Of a DNA stretch of 37,743 nt, positions 24,711-36,599 are shown in pieces; the first letter of the stretch is position 1, and each line of letters begins with the position of its first letter. Both the position numbers and the translations under genes were made by a program. The notes beneath the pieces were generated by a model. The model did not search any database and was not told where the DNA came from. It saw only the letters and a program-made list of their open reading frames with translations. Origin of the DNA: Diphasiastrum complanatum (taxonomy: Eukaryota > Streptophyta > Lycopodiopsida > Lycopodiales > Lycopodiaceae); the NCBI GenBank assembly GCA_029204225.1, contig MU835611.1, forward strand, positions 1-37,743, read 5' to 3'.

Positions 24711-25235
24711 TATTTGAAGCAAACACTTCATTTAGGCATCACCTATTCCAGTAATGATGAATTTATTCCACAAGATTTTAGTGATGCAAGCTGGGCAAGA
24801 TGCCGAGATGGCAGCAAATCGATTAGAAGAGGATGTTTCATAATACGTGGAGGTCCCATGAGCTGGATATGTAAAAAGCAGTCACTCATTGCCCAATCAT
24901 CTTGTGAAGTTGAGTATGCTGCAGGATCGAAGAATTCTAATGAAGCAGCATGGCTGAGGCAGATGTTGACAAAACTATGTGAGGAGCATAATCGACCCAC
25001 CATCATGAAGATGGACAATGTAAGCGCAATATGCCTGATTGAAGACCCGATATTTCATTCAAGGACCAAACACATTCCTTTGAAATATCATCACATCATA
25101 GATTTGATAAGAAAATATGAATTACAGATTGAGTATGTTAGATCTGCTGATATGACACGTACAACAGACATTCTCATCGAGGCTCTAGATAGAGCATCAT
25201 TGGAAAGGCACAGAAGGGCAATGGGAATCGGATAA
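24711..25235 (+). pseudogene. Ty1-copia RNase H domain (3' end of pol), truncated
   Basis: Seen: an open frame of 174 codons beginning YLKQTLHLGITYSSNDEF, directly after an in-frame TAG, with no ATG. It contains FSDASWARCRDGSKSIRRG, SSCEVEYAAGSKNSNEAAWL, KMDNVSAICL, FHSRTKHIPLKYHHI, LQIEYVRSADM and DILIEALDR. Known: copia RNase H has the same order (DADWAG, SS.EAEY, CDN.SA, HSRTKHI, ADILTKAL). The three acidic positions (D of SDASW, E of EVEY, D of MDN) are kept. Gag, protease, integrase and most of RT are not recognisable upstream, so the element is a 5'-truncated remnant. A polypurine tract and LTR start follow. Confidence 0.9.
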
Positions 25236-25252
25236 AGAAAGGTGTCAAGTTC

Positions 25253-25262
25253 AAGAGGGAGA
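25253..25262 (+). other. Polypurine tract of the copia remnant
   Basis: AAGAGGGAGA lies 17 bp after the pol stop and directly before TGCTGGAAAATTGTGAAC. This matches the usual copia layout (AAGGGGGAGA then TGTTGGAAAATTGTGAAC), where plus-strand DNA synthesis is primed. Confidence 0.75.
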
Positions 25263-25600
25263 TGCTGGAAAATTGTGAACTTAGTCACCCTTTCAACTTT
25301 TCGACCTAGATAGAATAAAAGATCCGAGCCCAGATCGAAATAGCCTAGACCCTAAACCCGATCCGATCGGAATGTTGTTTCGACCTTCAAATCAGTCCAA
25401 GGTCGAGTTACGATTTCGATCCAGATCAAAAATTCGACCCAAGGAATTCAATTCGATCAAACGGTCGTGAAGGTGCCGTAAACCGCCATCGTACATAAAC
25501 AGGATTAGGACAATTAATACTGAGTTTTAGACTGAACTTTCTTGTAATCCTTCTCTGATGAGAATACATATATACATCAAAATTCAATCAGTAAGAGAGA
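25263..25600 (+). mobile_element. 3' LTR of the copia remnant (right end uncertain)
   Basis: The LTR begins TGCTGGAAAATTGTG right after the polypurine tract. It holds repeated CGA/TCGA-rich motifs (25300-25470) and an AATACATATATACAT stretch near 25562. I could not place its CA end; the purine-rich GAGAGAGAAAAAGAGAGAG around 25592-25612 is near where similar LTRs finish. No 5' LTR partner is in the window. Confidence 0.6.
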
Positions 25601-26743
25601 GAAAAAGAGAGAGAATAGGAAGGAATTGAAGACCGATGTGTCTACCAGAATTCCTATACAAACTGAAAATACAAAACGACTGAATACTATTCTCCAAGCG
25701 TTGTCTGCGAATCGAGTTATCTTGTGATTTTGATGAAGATTGTGTATGATTCTCATTCAAATAAATTGTAGCTTCCGCATTAACCTCGTTTTCTTTCACA
25801 TGCAACAAGCAAATGCATGTTCATAAGAAAAAAAGAGAGCCTATACCCATTCAAGCCAAAATTCTTTTTTTTCTAATTGATACCCATTCATGACTTTCTT
25901 TTCTTCAGACTGAACATCAAACAGCTGACTTTTACAAAACCCGGCTTCTGACCAGTCATGAGCGAATGCTACATGCCCTGGTCACAATCTAGCTGCCCTA
26001 GTAGAAGTTGACGAAATGCTCAGATGCACGCTGCTTCGACGAAACTGGCTCAAAATTGCTGCTGATGGTCCATGGAAGATGTAACCAATTCAGATTCACG
26101 GCCTACAAATTTGAATCCATGAGATTTTCGTAGCTCATAAGAACTCGGAAGATCGGGCTATCGAAAGTGGTGCCAATCCCTCATCTACTGCTGTTGTTGC
26201 CAAAAGCCCATCTATAAAAAGTGTTGATAGAAATACCGAAATAACGGTTTCAGGAGGGAAAAGCGAGGTAGATAATATGGAGGAAAAAGTATTGACTCTG
26301 AAAAAGCAATGAGAAATTAAAGGCTACAGTACTTCTGAGAACTGAAGATCTGGAGGAATTAGTTTGCTTGACGAGTATGCGGCTCTCACTCATAAATCAA
26401 AATCTCCTGTGCACCAAAACATGCACGAAAACAGCAGCTCTGCTCTGTGACACCCACACATGCATGCACAGCCGCATGCATGCATGCAGCGACAGAGTGA
26501 GGGCAGGTCCAAAAAGGCAACAAACAAAAGGGAACCTCAAATGAATGTTACTCTCCGAAGCTCAGCTCTGCGAGCACTGTTTTGTTTTCTCGCTTGTTAC
26601 TATAACAAGGAAGCCCGCATGTGATCCAAAGAAATGAATATTCGCCTCATGTTTTCGGATCGAAGAAAGATCCTAGTTAGTTGACAGTGCTTTGCTGCAT
26701 AGAAACAAGAAATTAAATACGTTCAAAAGCATTATTCAACAAC
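25601..26743. other. Intergenic spacer before the tRNA
   Basis: No recognisable gene. A purine-pyrimidine alternating ATGCATGC-rich patch lies at 26455-26490 (GCATGCATGCATGCAG). Confidence 0.5.
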
Positions 26744-26816
26744 GACTCCATGGCCCAATGGATAAGGCGCTGGTCTACGAAACCAGAGATTCTGGGTTCG
26801 ATCCCCAGTGGAGTCG
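26744..26816 (+). tRNA. tRNA-Arg (anticodon ACG)
   Basis: A 73-nt cloverleaf. The acceptor stem GACTCCA pairs with TGGAGTC, followed by discriminator G. The anticodon stem CTGGT/ACCAG encloses the loop CTACGAA with anticodon ACG, and the T arm is CTGGG-TTCGATC-CCCAG. There is no intron, and CCA is not encoded, as normal for nuclear genes. The internal A box (TGGCCCAATGG) and B box (GGTTCGATCCC) are intact. CAAC/CAA motifs just upstream and a TTTT run at 26820-26823 fit Pol III start and stop. ACG (read as ICG after editing) decodes CGU/CGC/CGA. Confidence 0.97.
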
Positions 26817-26969
26817 AAATTTTATCACAAGAAAAAGTTGTTGGAGCACACTTTTGATTTACTATATATAACTTTGTAGTAACACAAGTGTTACAAACAA
26901 CGAAAGCTTTACTATAAAAATGATAATTTGCAAAAATGTGCAAGGCAAGGCAAAAATAATCTTGCATAA

Positions 26970-27090
26970 AATTTTGACCTTAGGAGAGTACAATAGGTAT
27001 GTTTGAGGCTTGATCCCCAGAGTGGTTGATGTCATGTTGATATATAATGTAGCTTTCAAAGTGAATGAATAGTCATGGTTTCTAAGGTTT
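26970..27090. repeat. Dispersed repeat, copy B (inverted relative to 15868-15989)
   Basis: It reads CCTTAGGAGAGTACAATAGG ... TTTGAGGCTTGATCC ... GTGAATGAATAGTCATG, the reverse complement of copy A with moderate divergence. It may be an old transposon fragment; no ends or target duplications are clear. Confidence 0.7.
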
Positions 27091-27094
27091 GCTC

Positions 27095-27500
27095 AGTGTT
27101 GGGCAGGTATATAGGGTCACGGTTGGTATCAATAATGGGTATCAACATGGTATTAAAAAACCGACCCGAATGGTATATGATTTCTTATACCAGGGTATAG
27201 AACCGGACACCCAATATTATCTATTTTATACTATTCATGTTGATATTCAGGCTGGGGAGATTTTGTGGATTTTTGTTGTGGTATTGATAGTAGTATTAAT
27301 TTTAGTATTTTTTTTATATCTCAGATTTTTTATATTTTAAATTATGATATTACACTTTAAAAAGTATATTTATAGCAATTCGTACATGGTGATATCCGAG
27401 TTGATAACCGGCTGGTATAACCCTTGTGATACTAGCTCGGTCTACAACTCCTATACCTCCTTATGTTGATACCCTATTGGTATTACATTTTCTAAAAAAC
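27095..27500. mobile_element. Possible MITE-like AT-rich inverted-repeat element
   Basis: GGGTATCAACATGG and neighbouring GGTATNN motifs near 27140 are mirrored by TGTTGATACCCTATTGG near 27464. The middle is AT-rich, and the whole stretch carries many GGTAT/ATACC motifs in both orientations. I could not define clean terminal repeats or a target duplication, so the call is tentative. Confidence 0.35.
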
Positions 27501-28036
27501 TGCAATACCCTGACCCGTAGCTCATTTGCGTTTGGTCGTTCCCCAATTAAGAGCATTGCAAAAGTGCAGGCGGTAGCTGTGATTGTGTGCGCTTGCAGAG
27601 CTGGAAAATATCGAGCAGGTGTTTGTAGGATGTTGAAGCTTTGACCTTCTTTTACCAGATTCTGTATAGTTGACTAATATCAAGAGCAATGGAGCAATGG
27701 AGTCTGCGGGAAAACTACAACATGAAATCGGCCGCCCGTCATGAAATCGTTGTGCTTTTTTTCTTTTGCATTAACATAAGTATTTACAAGTATACACGTA
27801 TTTTTTTAAAAACAGCGGTGCCCAGTCTTTCTAATCTGCTACCTTTCGGCACATTATTCACGTTTTCATATGGAACATTGATTTGTCTACCTTCTTGTTT
27901 CTTACTCTGAGTTGTTTAATTGTCATGAACTCTTTTGACAGTTTGTAGCTTTAGCACGGTCAAAATCGATAGCACGAATGCTTGTTAATTCTTTTCTTGA
28001 TGATATTTTCACTGCGTTGCTTGAATTTTGTGCGAA
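27501..28036. other. Intergenic spacer at the inner side of the right arm
   Basis: I see no gene, repeat or structural feature that I can support. Confidence 0.5.
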
Positions 28037-28174
28037 TCAGAGTGATGTTGTGCTTGTGCTCCCTTTTTGTCTGCTGCAAACTTCCTTGCTTTCTTGAAAT
28101 TGTGAATAAATTAGAACTTGCCAAACAGCTGACCCAAACATAGCTTTTGCTAGAAGTCCTCCTGATTTCGCCAT
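28037..28174 (-). CDS. Small ORF of unknown function (45 codons), intact copy
   Basis: The minus-strand ATG at 28174 has an in-frame TGA five codons upstream, and the frame ends TGA at 28037-28039. It starts MAKSGGLLAKAMFGSAVWQV and continues LIYSQFQESKEVCSRQ, ending in a Ser/Thr-rich tail. Residues ~6-24 are largely small or hydrophobic and could form one membrane or amphipathic segment. Codons 1-21 plus one base lie in the right inverted arm; the rest is unique. The left-arm copy loses this tail to array sequence. I do not recognise the family. It could be the first exon of a larger gene, or chance. Confidence 0.35.
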   Translation of the reverse strand: MAKSGGLLAKAMFGSAVWQVLIYSQFQESKEVCSRQKGSTSTTSL

Positions 28175-29191
28175 ACATAGAACTCTTCATCGTAGACCAA
28201 CTCTTCATGTGCTTAATCACAACTCTGCAACCACTTACCAAGACTTGTCTCTAGATATTGTCATTTTCCTAGATGTTTCGCACGCGTATTGATATTTCCT
28301 GCTCTGCTAGCAAAGGAAACTTCCACTAAACCGGCATCATACTGAACTGACGCGCACTACAGTAAAATCATTCACTTCCACTTTTTCTTACATTCCAACG
28401 AAATCAAACTCAAGAAAACTTTGTAACGTCTTATAATTTTAGATGTGATTCCTGTTTTTAGTTTAAATTTATCATGGTATGAGAAATTTCTTTTTAAACG
28501 GAAGATCTGAAGTCAGAGCTTCTGATTTCGGTTTGGGATGAGAACTCATTTATTGATGATTTTCTTGGGCAACTCAAGTTGCCAGTGGCGCAAGTGCTCA
28601 ATTTTGATAAGCAAGCCCTACTCCCCACCTGGAGAGAGATTGATTGAGAGATTTTGATTGGGTTTTGATTTATTAGAAAGTACTACAATTTCAATTTTAT
28701 TAAATATCAAATCACAACCCTTCATCTTAATGCATATCTACGTTCTATAATGCGCCACGTTGTTACTCTCTCGTGCCGGGACCCCCCCCTCACGCTTTCG
28801 TTGCTCGAGACACCCCCCCCCCCCTCGCGTTTTACTAGAAGGGGGTTGTGTGTGCCATGGAGCCCCTGGGCCGCTGCGCCCCCAATCGGGCTAGCGGCCT
28901 GGAGGGTGGGAGAGCGGTTGCGAAGGTGGAGGGAGCAGGTACTCCATGCCCCCTCTCACTTCTAATTTTTTTTTTTCATTTTGGGGGCACAATGAAATAT
29001 TGGGCCCCTATTTTTCTCAATTCAAGTAAATGGGGGGGGGGGTGCGAGGGGAGGGCACGCTGGGAGAGCGCATTGGGAGGGTGTAGGGCGGGCGTGGGGA
29101 GGGGGTGTAGGGAGGGCAAAGGGAGCGCATGTGGGGAGGACACAAGGGCGGGGGCATGGGGAGGGTATAGGGATGCATGCAAGGGAGGTGA

Positions 29192-29193
<2 letters not shown>

Positions 29194-29279
<86 letters not shown>
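29194..29279. repeat. (TC)43 microsatellite within the right arm
   Basis: The mirror of 17647-17778, 46 bp shorter. Confidence 0.97.
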
Positions 29280-29281
<2 letters not shown>

Positions 29282-29855
29282 GGGCTCTATTATGGTTATT
29301 ACATTTTATTCACTCTTCAATGTTGGAGAAAGAGGTGTGTGAGTGTGAGAAACGAAAATAGCTCGAAAAGAAAACGAACACGAAAAAGAAACGGTCTCGA
29401 AACTCGAACGAGAAACAAACTCGAACGGAAAGTATTCGTCCACAGCGGAATGAGCTATATTACTCTTTCCCTTAGCATGACTACGCCTATCAGAAACGAA
29501 CAAAACGTTAGTGATAGAAATTACGGTCGATCTGATTACGTCGCCAAACATTAACAAAACATCAGAAGAATTATTTGTCGCGAATAGCTAGACAAATTAT
29601 TTGTCTCAAATGATTCGCGAAGAGCTAGACTGAGCTCAACTGATAAGCAGTCGCGAATGATTCGCGAAAGGCAAGACTTAATAATAATCATCAACAGCTA
29701 GACTAACAATAACTCGCTAAAAACAGATTACCAAATTGAGCAACAAGAGAGTCAGACAAAATGAAGAAAAGCATAGCAATATCGGCACAAATCTGAACGC
29801 AGAACAAAAGAGCTGTTATCAGATTAAGTATAGCAAAATATACATGTCAATAATG

Positions 29856-29900
29856 TTGTAGAGCACAAGACAATAGCGGATGAAACTGCGTGCTCTACAA
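29856..29900. repeat. Hairpin with 11-bp arms (right arm copy)
   Basis: TTGTAGAGCAC and GTGCTCTACAA pair around a 23-base loop, the exact counterpart of 17024-17068. Confidence 0.8.
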
Positions 29901-30679
29901 AGCTAATTCAATCTATAAAAGAAATGAACCTATTATTGACAATAAAGAATCAATGCACAAGGCATCTACTTCGTCTATCTCTGATAAGCTTTGGATGCTA
30001 TTATTTTACACATACACTTGTTCATTCAATACCCAAATAGTATTCAATATATATACACAATTTTACAGGTGTGCAGATGAAGAAAGTACAAAGTGGATGT
30101 GCTATTTGTAGGAGATTGTGGGTGCCTGCTGTCGTTGTCAAATATGTTAGCACAGTTGCATGGGATGAGCGTGAAAAGAATGCGACGTCAACATTTGCTG
30201 AAATGAACGTTGGTGAAGATGCGAAAAATACCTTCGACATTTTGTAAGGCAATGCCGTCTTTTTCGACTGTCACAAAACACGTGTAAAAAACACAGTATC
30301 GCGTTTTCTGCCTGTGAGAATCTACTTGTATTTATGCAGAAAATCGCGTTTTATTCGTTTGTCTTATTTTACATGTAAATATGCAAACTGTGCGACAACA
30401 TGAGGAAAAATGCAGCATGAATGGAGGCAGATTAAAATGGGATTTAGGAGAGTAGAGGAGATAAATCCAATATTCAAAACATGCCCTTGTGGTACTAAAT
30501 CCATTTAATTGACCTACCTTTCTAAAACTTAGTATAATGGCCCCCCAATATTTTTTTTAAAATTATGGTCCTCTAGAGGGCAACTTTGGTTTCTTGAATG
30601 GCTATGATCTGTGCACATTATGATGATACGATCTAACGGTGTGCATTAATGAGCACCCAGTGCACTAAGATGTACTGAA

Positions 30680-30685
30680 TTTTTT

Positions 30686-30769
<84 letters not shown>
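30680..30769. repeat. T-run plus (CT)n microsatellite at outer end of the right arm
   Basis: Eleven T followed by 79 bp of perfect CT repeat, then GCATGAATGG, which has no match outside the left arm. Confidence 0.95.
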
Positions 30770-30773
<4 letters not shown>

Positions 30774-31720
30774 GAATGGTACGCCACTTCTTCATCTACA
30801 CTTAGCCCTTGATTTTTGTTTTAAAAAAAAAGATATATGACCCTTTGTAACTTTTGGAGGGAAATTTGAAAACCACCAATGCCACTTCAACGGTCAAGAT
30901 CAATGAAGGTATTTCTGACGAACACGATCCCTTTGCTTCTTGAGTACTCTTGTTTCAAATGCATCTATATAAGGATGATAGGGCTTGAATGCTTTCTCCA
31001 CGGCCTCTCTCCTCTTCTCTCTTCATCCTCTTTTACCTTCTGCTTTGGCTTGACAAGAAATGCAGTTTGAGAGCTTACATAGCAACGATTAGAGAGCATA
31101 CTCCAAAAGAATTTGGTAAGTGACCTTCTTAATAGTTTAGTTCTGCTATGAAAGCTTTGTATGCAAAAGAGATGAATGATTTCGGTTGCAACCTTTGGTA
31201 TTCTTGTCATTTCTGCAGTAGCTTTGTTAGCAAACATATGAGAGGATCAAATATTGTTGTATGCATGCATGATAGCTTGCAATACTTGCTAGTTTATCTA
31301 TTGACTCTACAAGCCAACGATGGCCATCTTTAGAGCCTATCTGACAACAATGAAGGTTGTGGTAGCGCTACCATATATACATGAAATCACTGAGGTAGCT
31401 AATAGTATTGATGGAATGCTAGAGCGCGAGTATGGAGGCGCTTAATAGCGCTGTCAGCGCTGAGATTTTTTTTTTGCTGGAAATCGCTATCCAGCGAGTA
31501 GGTGTGTGTAAACTAGCATAGCTCGCTGGGTTGATAACGATGCATGCTTTATTCTTCACAAGTTCTCACACATATATGCTAGAAATATGTCGTAATCACA
31601 ATATACTGACGGTTGATGAAAGAAACGACTATAATCGAATGTTATCTAAGTGTATGTGTCTCAGTATTGGAAGAAAGCTCACTACGATAATAGATCAATG
31701 CCCACCGCTTATACGCTCAT
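30770..31720. other. Intergenic stretch without recognisable genes
   Basis: Short ORFs only. A patch rich in GCGCT palindromes (TAGCGCTACC, AGCGCTGTCAGCGCT) lies at 31362-31465 and may be a degraded small transposon. Confidence 0.45.
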
Positions 31721-31721
31721 T

Positions 31722-32250
31722 ATGTGCTATGGAAATCTCACTCAAGAGCATTGCCATGAACAAGGAGCTAAGCTATCATCAAGAACTCGTGAAGGATCCT
31801 CTTTATTTGCTCAAGAGAACTTGACAATACAATCAAAGCTCCCTCACAAGAGAGGGGTTCCCTTAAATAAGCAAGAAGGCTGCCCATGTGGAGCCCATGT
31901 GGCAAAATCACTAAATTAGAATTACATGTGGAATTTGTCCTTCCACTAAAGGTCACCATCAAAAGGTGGCTCACTCTAACTAATTTAAGGGGGGTCTACC
32001 TTTATTAACAATGCCTAGGAAACATTACTAGCTCCTACATGGTCATTCCTTCTTTGGGATACACCATGTAGGCTCACATAGTTAACTCACTGTCTTCCTA
32101 GCTAGTATTTCCTCGGCTCTCATGCTCGACTCTCAGCTTCTTTTGCTCTCTTCCTTCTGAGACCTCCTTGGTCATGGGTGAGAGATAACTTGTGTCTTCA
32201 GCTTGGCTCGGCACTTGGAAATTCCCTAGAATCTGCTAACATGTATCAAG
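31722..32250 (-). repeat. Foldback/LTR-like inverted pair, left arm
   Basis: This matches the reverse complement of 32990-33520 with substitutions and small indels. Shared blocks include TCACTCAAGAGCATTG versus TCACTCAAGACAATAG, GTCACCATCAAAAGGTGGCT, CTCACAAGAG, GCTCCTACATGGTC, and GCCAAGCTGA. The partner's plus strand looks LTR-like (TATTTAAGG box followed by a leader), so these may be two LTRs of one family in opposite orientation. Confidence 0.8.
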
Positions 32251-32989
32251 GCAGATGCCATACTAATCAGTATAAGAGCAAAAAGAATGTATTAAGTTCA
32301 CATAAGCATTCTACATGTAAGAAGCCATCTTGCAATACACAGATGAAAAGAGACTTGACTTTGGTATTGGTGCTAGGTACTAGGGCAGATCCGTGCCATA
32401 CTAGCCCCATACACTCCCACGAGAATCGTAGGGAGTCCAAGCACCTTACGGCTTGGGAAAATCCATGCCATACAAGCACACCAAGGTCCAGCTCTTACTA
32501 AGTACATAGCTTACTAAAAAAACCCGCATTTAAGTCAAATAAATCCTATCCTTGTCATAAGTATCGTAGATAGATCCTTATCAAATTACAAGCATGCGAC
32601 GTAAGTACTATTAGGACAATGCTTTCAAGAACCATCATTTAAAGCATATCACTAATTCCCACATGCATGAACCGTCTCATAGTGTTGAGTAAAAAACCAC
32701 TCATATTGTTATTATCTCATATAGCTTCATACCTGGATGCGAGGCGAAGTGATTTTCTGCGAGCTACCCATCTCCAATTGCTTCAAGCAAGATCTTCCTT
32801 ATGTACTAATAATTTCAAACCGAGAATAACAAGTTAACGGTAGTGCGTTGTCGTTGTAAGAGTATCGTGTTAATCATCCAGTAGGTGTTAATATCCTCAA
32901 ATGTCATAACTACTATTCCACAAAACATCATAGCATAATTATCAATCTGTTCAACAAACAACATTCTCATTTTGGTAATCATTTCTTTT
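32251..32989. other. Loop between the foldback arms
   Basis: About 740 bp without recognisable coding sequence. It contains two spaced CCATGCCATAC/CCGTGCCATAC motifs (32390-32475). Confidence 0.4.
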
Positions 32990-33520
32990 CTAGTTTGTTA
33001 GCAGATTCCAGCGAATCTCCTAGATGCCAAGCCAAGCTGAAACCACAGAGCATCTCTCACCCAAGACTGAGAAGGTCTCAGAAGGAGGAGAGCAAGAAGA
33101 AACTGAGAGCCAAGCATGAGAGCCGAGGATTACTAGCTAGGATTACAGGTTATTTCTATCTGAGCCTACGTGATGAATCTCAGAGAAGGAACGACCATGT
33201 AGGAGCTAGTGACATTCCGAGGCAATGTAAATAAATGTAGACTCCTCTTAAATAAAGTAGAGTGAGCCACCTTTTGATGGTGACCTCTAGTGGAAGAGCT
33301 ATTTCCACGTGTAGTTTCTAAACTAGTGGAATTGCCACTTAGGCTCCACATGGGCAGCCCTCTTGCTTATTTAAGGCCCCGCCCCTCTTGTGAGGGAGCT
33401 TATATTGTATTGTCATTTCTCTTGAATGAATCAAGAAGATCTTCCACAAGTTATTGGCAATTTGGAAGCTCTTTGTTCATGACTATTGTCTTGAGTGAAA
33501 TTCCTATGAACATGCTTTGA
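32990..33520 (+). repeat. Foldback/LTR-like inverted pair, right arm
   Basis: The partner of 31722-32250. It carries GAGCCACCTTTTGATGGTGA, then CTTGCTTATTTAAGGC (a possible TATA box), then GAGGGAGCTTATATTGTATT and a leader-like stretch. I see no polypurine tract or pol fragment next to either copy. Confidence 0.8.
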
Positions 33521-34866
33521 TCTCTTTGTTGTGGTTGTGGAATAATCTAGATTTCCTGCTTAAATGTGGAATGTAGATGTGGATTAGTCTTCTTGTTTCT
33601 TGTTTATGTAGTTAGATAAACTAAATAGGCTGAGATTGTGGTTCAATTCTTGCATATTGACTAACAATCATGTCCTTGATTTTTCTTGGGTATTCCAAGT
33701 ATCCAGAGATGGGTATTTCTTGATTCTTGGAATGCTAGTATGTTGTTAGGTAGTTAATTTTCTTGATTCTTGTTTTTGATGTGTAGTTTAATCTCAATGC
33801 TCCACTGTTTTCTAATTTCTTAGAGTAATTTAGTAGACAGATTGATGTCTTGTTCAGAACGCTAATCTGTATTGAGCAAGGAATCGGTTACATGGATTGT
33901 AAATGCATGTAACTGGAGTGAACGAAACTGCTTCATCCCATTGATAGGCTAGGAATGCAAATGAATAAACTGGTAAATCTTTCTGCCTGAAAACAGTTCT
34001 AAGAAGCAAGAAGATCCATCTTAGCGAACTGGCCTCGTGAAACGGGCAGAAACACCCGGTTTTCAGATAAGTAACCACCTAAGAAGAAGTAAAGAGAAGT
34101 AATAAAAAACCATTCGTGTTCATAGATTCTTGGCTAGAATCTGTGAACACAGTTAATATTATTACAACTGTTTCAAAGCATCTCTCAAAGTAAAAACCAG
34201 AGACAACACATTGCATTACTTATACTAATGAGTAAATACATTTCTCACATCCTATCAAGATCAGTATGCACTGATTGAGACACACTGAGAGCACGTTGGT
34301 CAACCAACAATGAGTAGTATTGAGAGGATACAGGGCATGCATGCTCAGCATTAACATATACTACTAGTACTTGTTTGAAAAAAGCCAATCAACAAGCAAT
34401 GGTCCATTGATGCCCAGATAGTGGCCTACTATCAGCAGGATATAACATAGTGCTATCAAACATTCTTCACAAAATGCGATGGTAGTGTTGTGCATTTCTG
34501 GCAGTAAGTAATCTGCTGGCTAGCGGCCATGTATACTTGCCAACAACCTATTTCTCAAGTGCATACAATGGCGATCATCTCCATGTGATTGTTCGCTGTC
34601 AGAACACATAGCAATAGTGATAATGAAGGTGTTCATACATGTAGATCGATCCACAACTGCTCCTGAGGCAGTGCCCACATGTATAGCCTTCCAATCGATT
34701 TTGTGTAAGCACGATTACTATGCCATTCAATGATAATCACAACATTGATGAGCATGCTTTTATTCACCATATCTAACAGTGTGAATGATCAAATATGAGT
34801 GATAATTAAGCCAAACAAGGATAAGGTTCTTACCCTCGCTTTGTAGTATCTCCTACACAAGTACTC
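33521..34866. other. Intergenic stretch without recognisable genes
   Basis: Only short ORFs in several frames. The first 300 bp (33521-33830) are T-rich and may continue the LTR-like element. Confidence 0.45.
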
Positions 34867-34927
34867 TTCCGATAGAATTCGCAGGCCTCCTCTCTTCCAA
34901 GCAAAAAGAATCGCATTGGAGAAGCAA

Positions 34928-34930
<3 letters not shown>
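34867..34930 (+). repeat. GA-tract-associated repeat, copy 2
   Basis: TTCCGATAGAATTCGC ... CTCCTCTCTTCCAAGCA ... GGAGAAGCAACAC, the same as 15993-16056 with about eight differences, and again directly followed by GA. Confidence 0.8.

Positions 34931-34992
<62 letters not shown>
34931..34992. repeat. (GA)31 microsatellite
   Basis: A perfect tract directly after the repeat at 34867-34930. Confidence 0.97.
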
Positions 34993-34994
<2 letters not shown>

Positions 34995-35116
34995 ACTAGA
35001 GCAAAGTTCCTCTTGACAAGTCAAGACCAAAACCTTTTAAAACCCTTTATTCATAGACTAACAAGGTAATACATAGCTGAAAAGTACACAATACTAATAA
35101 AAACACCGTATCTTCA

Positions 35117-35735
35117 ACTTAGGGTTTAGGATTTATCATATTTAAGGGTTTAGGGCTTTGAATTTAGAGGTTAGAGCTAAGGGCTTAGGGTTTAGTGTTT
35201 GGAGTTTAGGGTAAGAAATGGGTTTAGGGTTCTAGGATTCTAGGGATTAGGGCTTAGGATTTAGGGTTTGGGATTTAGGATTTAGAGTTTAGGGTTAAAA
35301 TTTAAGGTTTAGAGCTTAGGGTTGGAATTTAGAGTAATGGATCTAAGGAAATGATTTAGGATAATGGGCAATGAGATTAGGGTTTAGGGCTTGGAATTTT
35401 GGGTTTAGAATATAGGGCTTAGGATTTGGAATTTAGGGTTTAGAGTTCAGAGTTCAGAGTTTGGGGTTTAGGGTTGAGAGTTTAGGATTTAGGGTTTAGG
35501 ATTCAAGGTTTAGGGTTTAGGGTTTAGGGCTTATAATTTAGGTTTAGGGTTTAGAGTTAAGGGTTTAGGGTTTATGGCCGTTTAGGATTTAAGATTTAGG
35601 ATTTGGGTTCAGGATTTAGGGTTTCGTTTTAGAGTTTAGGGTCTAGGGCTTAGGGTTTAGAATTTAGAATTTAGAATTTAGTATTCAAGATTCACTATTC
35701 AAGGTTTAGGATTTATGATTATATTCCAATCCACT
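35117..35735 (+). repeat. Degenerate interstitial telomere-like repeat (TTTAGGG family)
   Basis: About 600 bp are built from TTTAGGG and variants (TTTAGGA, CTTAGGG, TTTAGAG). The densest run, at 35462-35580, includes three consecutive GGGTTTA units. TTTAGGG is the canonical plant telomere unit. The mixture of 6- to 8-base variants suggests an old interstitial array or a telomere-like minisatellite, not a recent telomere addition. Confidence 0.9.
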
Positions 35736-35739
35736 TTGA

Positions 35740-36400
35740 TGAGAAAAATAAAAGCCACGTTGACTAGTAAAATTAGCTTATATTAAATAATTATACTATT
35801 TAAAATAAAATCATTAGATACACAACCACTAAAATACCTAAAAAATATTGTTTGCTTACTAAAAACAAAAGTTATAGTTTTTTTTTTTTGGAATTCTAAA
35901 AGTTTTCTAAATTACAATTCTTTTATCGAAAAAATATTTTTTAAATTATGTTAAAAATTTGAATCAATATTTTTCAAAATTTTAATTTCTTGAAAATCTT
36001 TACTAACACCCATGTAAGTTTATTAAATATTTAAACATTAAATAAACACAAATAAAATTATTTTCCAATAATCGCAATTAAATTATTTGTGATAATATTT
36101 AAATCACTCTGAAAAAAATCTATTTTTTTTTATTTCTTATAGTTTTTAGCAATATTTTTTTTACAAAAAATACTATAGAAATATATCTAGAATTAAAATA
36201 TTGTAAACTTGACAAATCATTACAATTTTAATTTTTGGTAATAATTATCAATGTTAAAATTTTTAAAATATTTTAGATTTTAGATTTTAAATCGTTAAAA
36301 AATAAATTTAAAAATATTAAATCAATCAAAAAGTATTCGAAACACAATACATCAAAAAATATAAACACAATTAATTTTTTAAAATAAAAGAGAATTTTTT
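35740..36400. other. AT-rich stretch
   Basis: Very AT-rich with A and T homopolymers. No genes seen. It lies immediately downstream (3') of the methyltransferase relic. Confidence 0.7.
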
Positions 36401-36599
36401 TATTCCCAAATTACATCTTTTTCTTTTGTTTTTCTTGAGTAGCCACTATACTATCAAGTGGCACTTCTTCTATAATTTTCTCGACTATAGTTACTACATT
36501 GTAATCTTGAGCCAAGACATCAACAAATTCTCCTATGTCGTCTACTTTTTCGTTAGTAGGAGGTTGAGGTTCCTTGGACATGGGAATTATTGTATCCTC

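Larger units (their letters stand above)
28110..30679 (-). repeat. Large inverted repeat, right arm (2.57 kb)
   Basis: This is the reverse complement of 16230-18861, as described for the left arm. It is ~60 bp shorter, mainly because its internal CT tract is shorter. The outer end is followed by a T-run (30680-30690) and CT tract not shared with the left side beyond the microsatellite itself. Confidence 0.92.

Noticed and set aside
26713-26967. Minus-strand ORF containing TPLGIEPRISG...
   Set aside because: It is the antisense translation of the tRNA-Arg gene, a common mis-annotation in plants.
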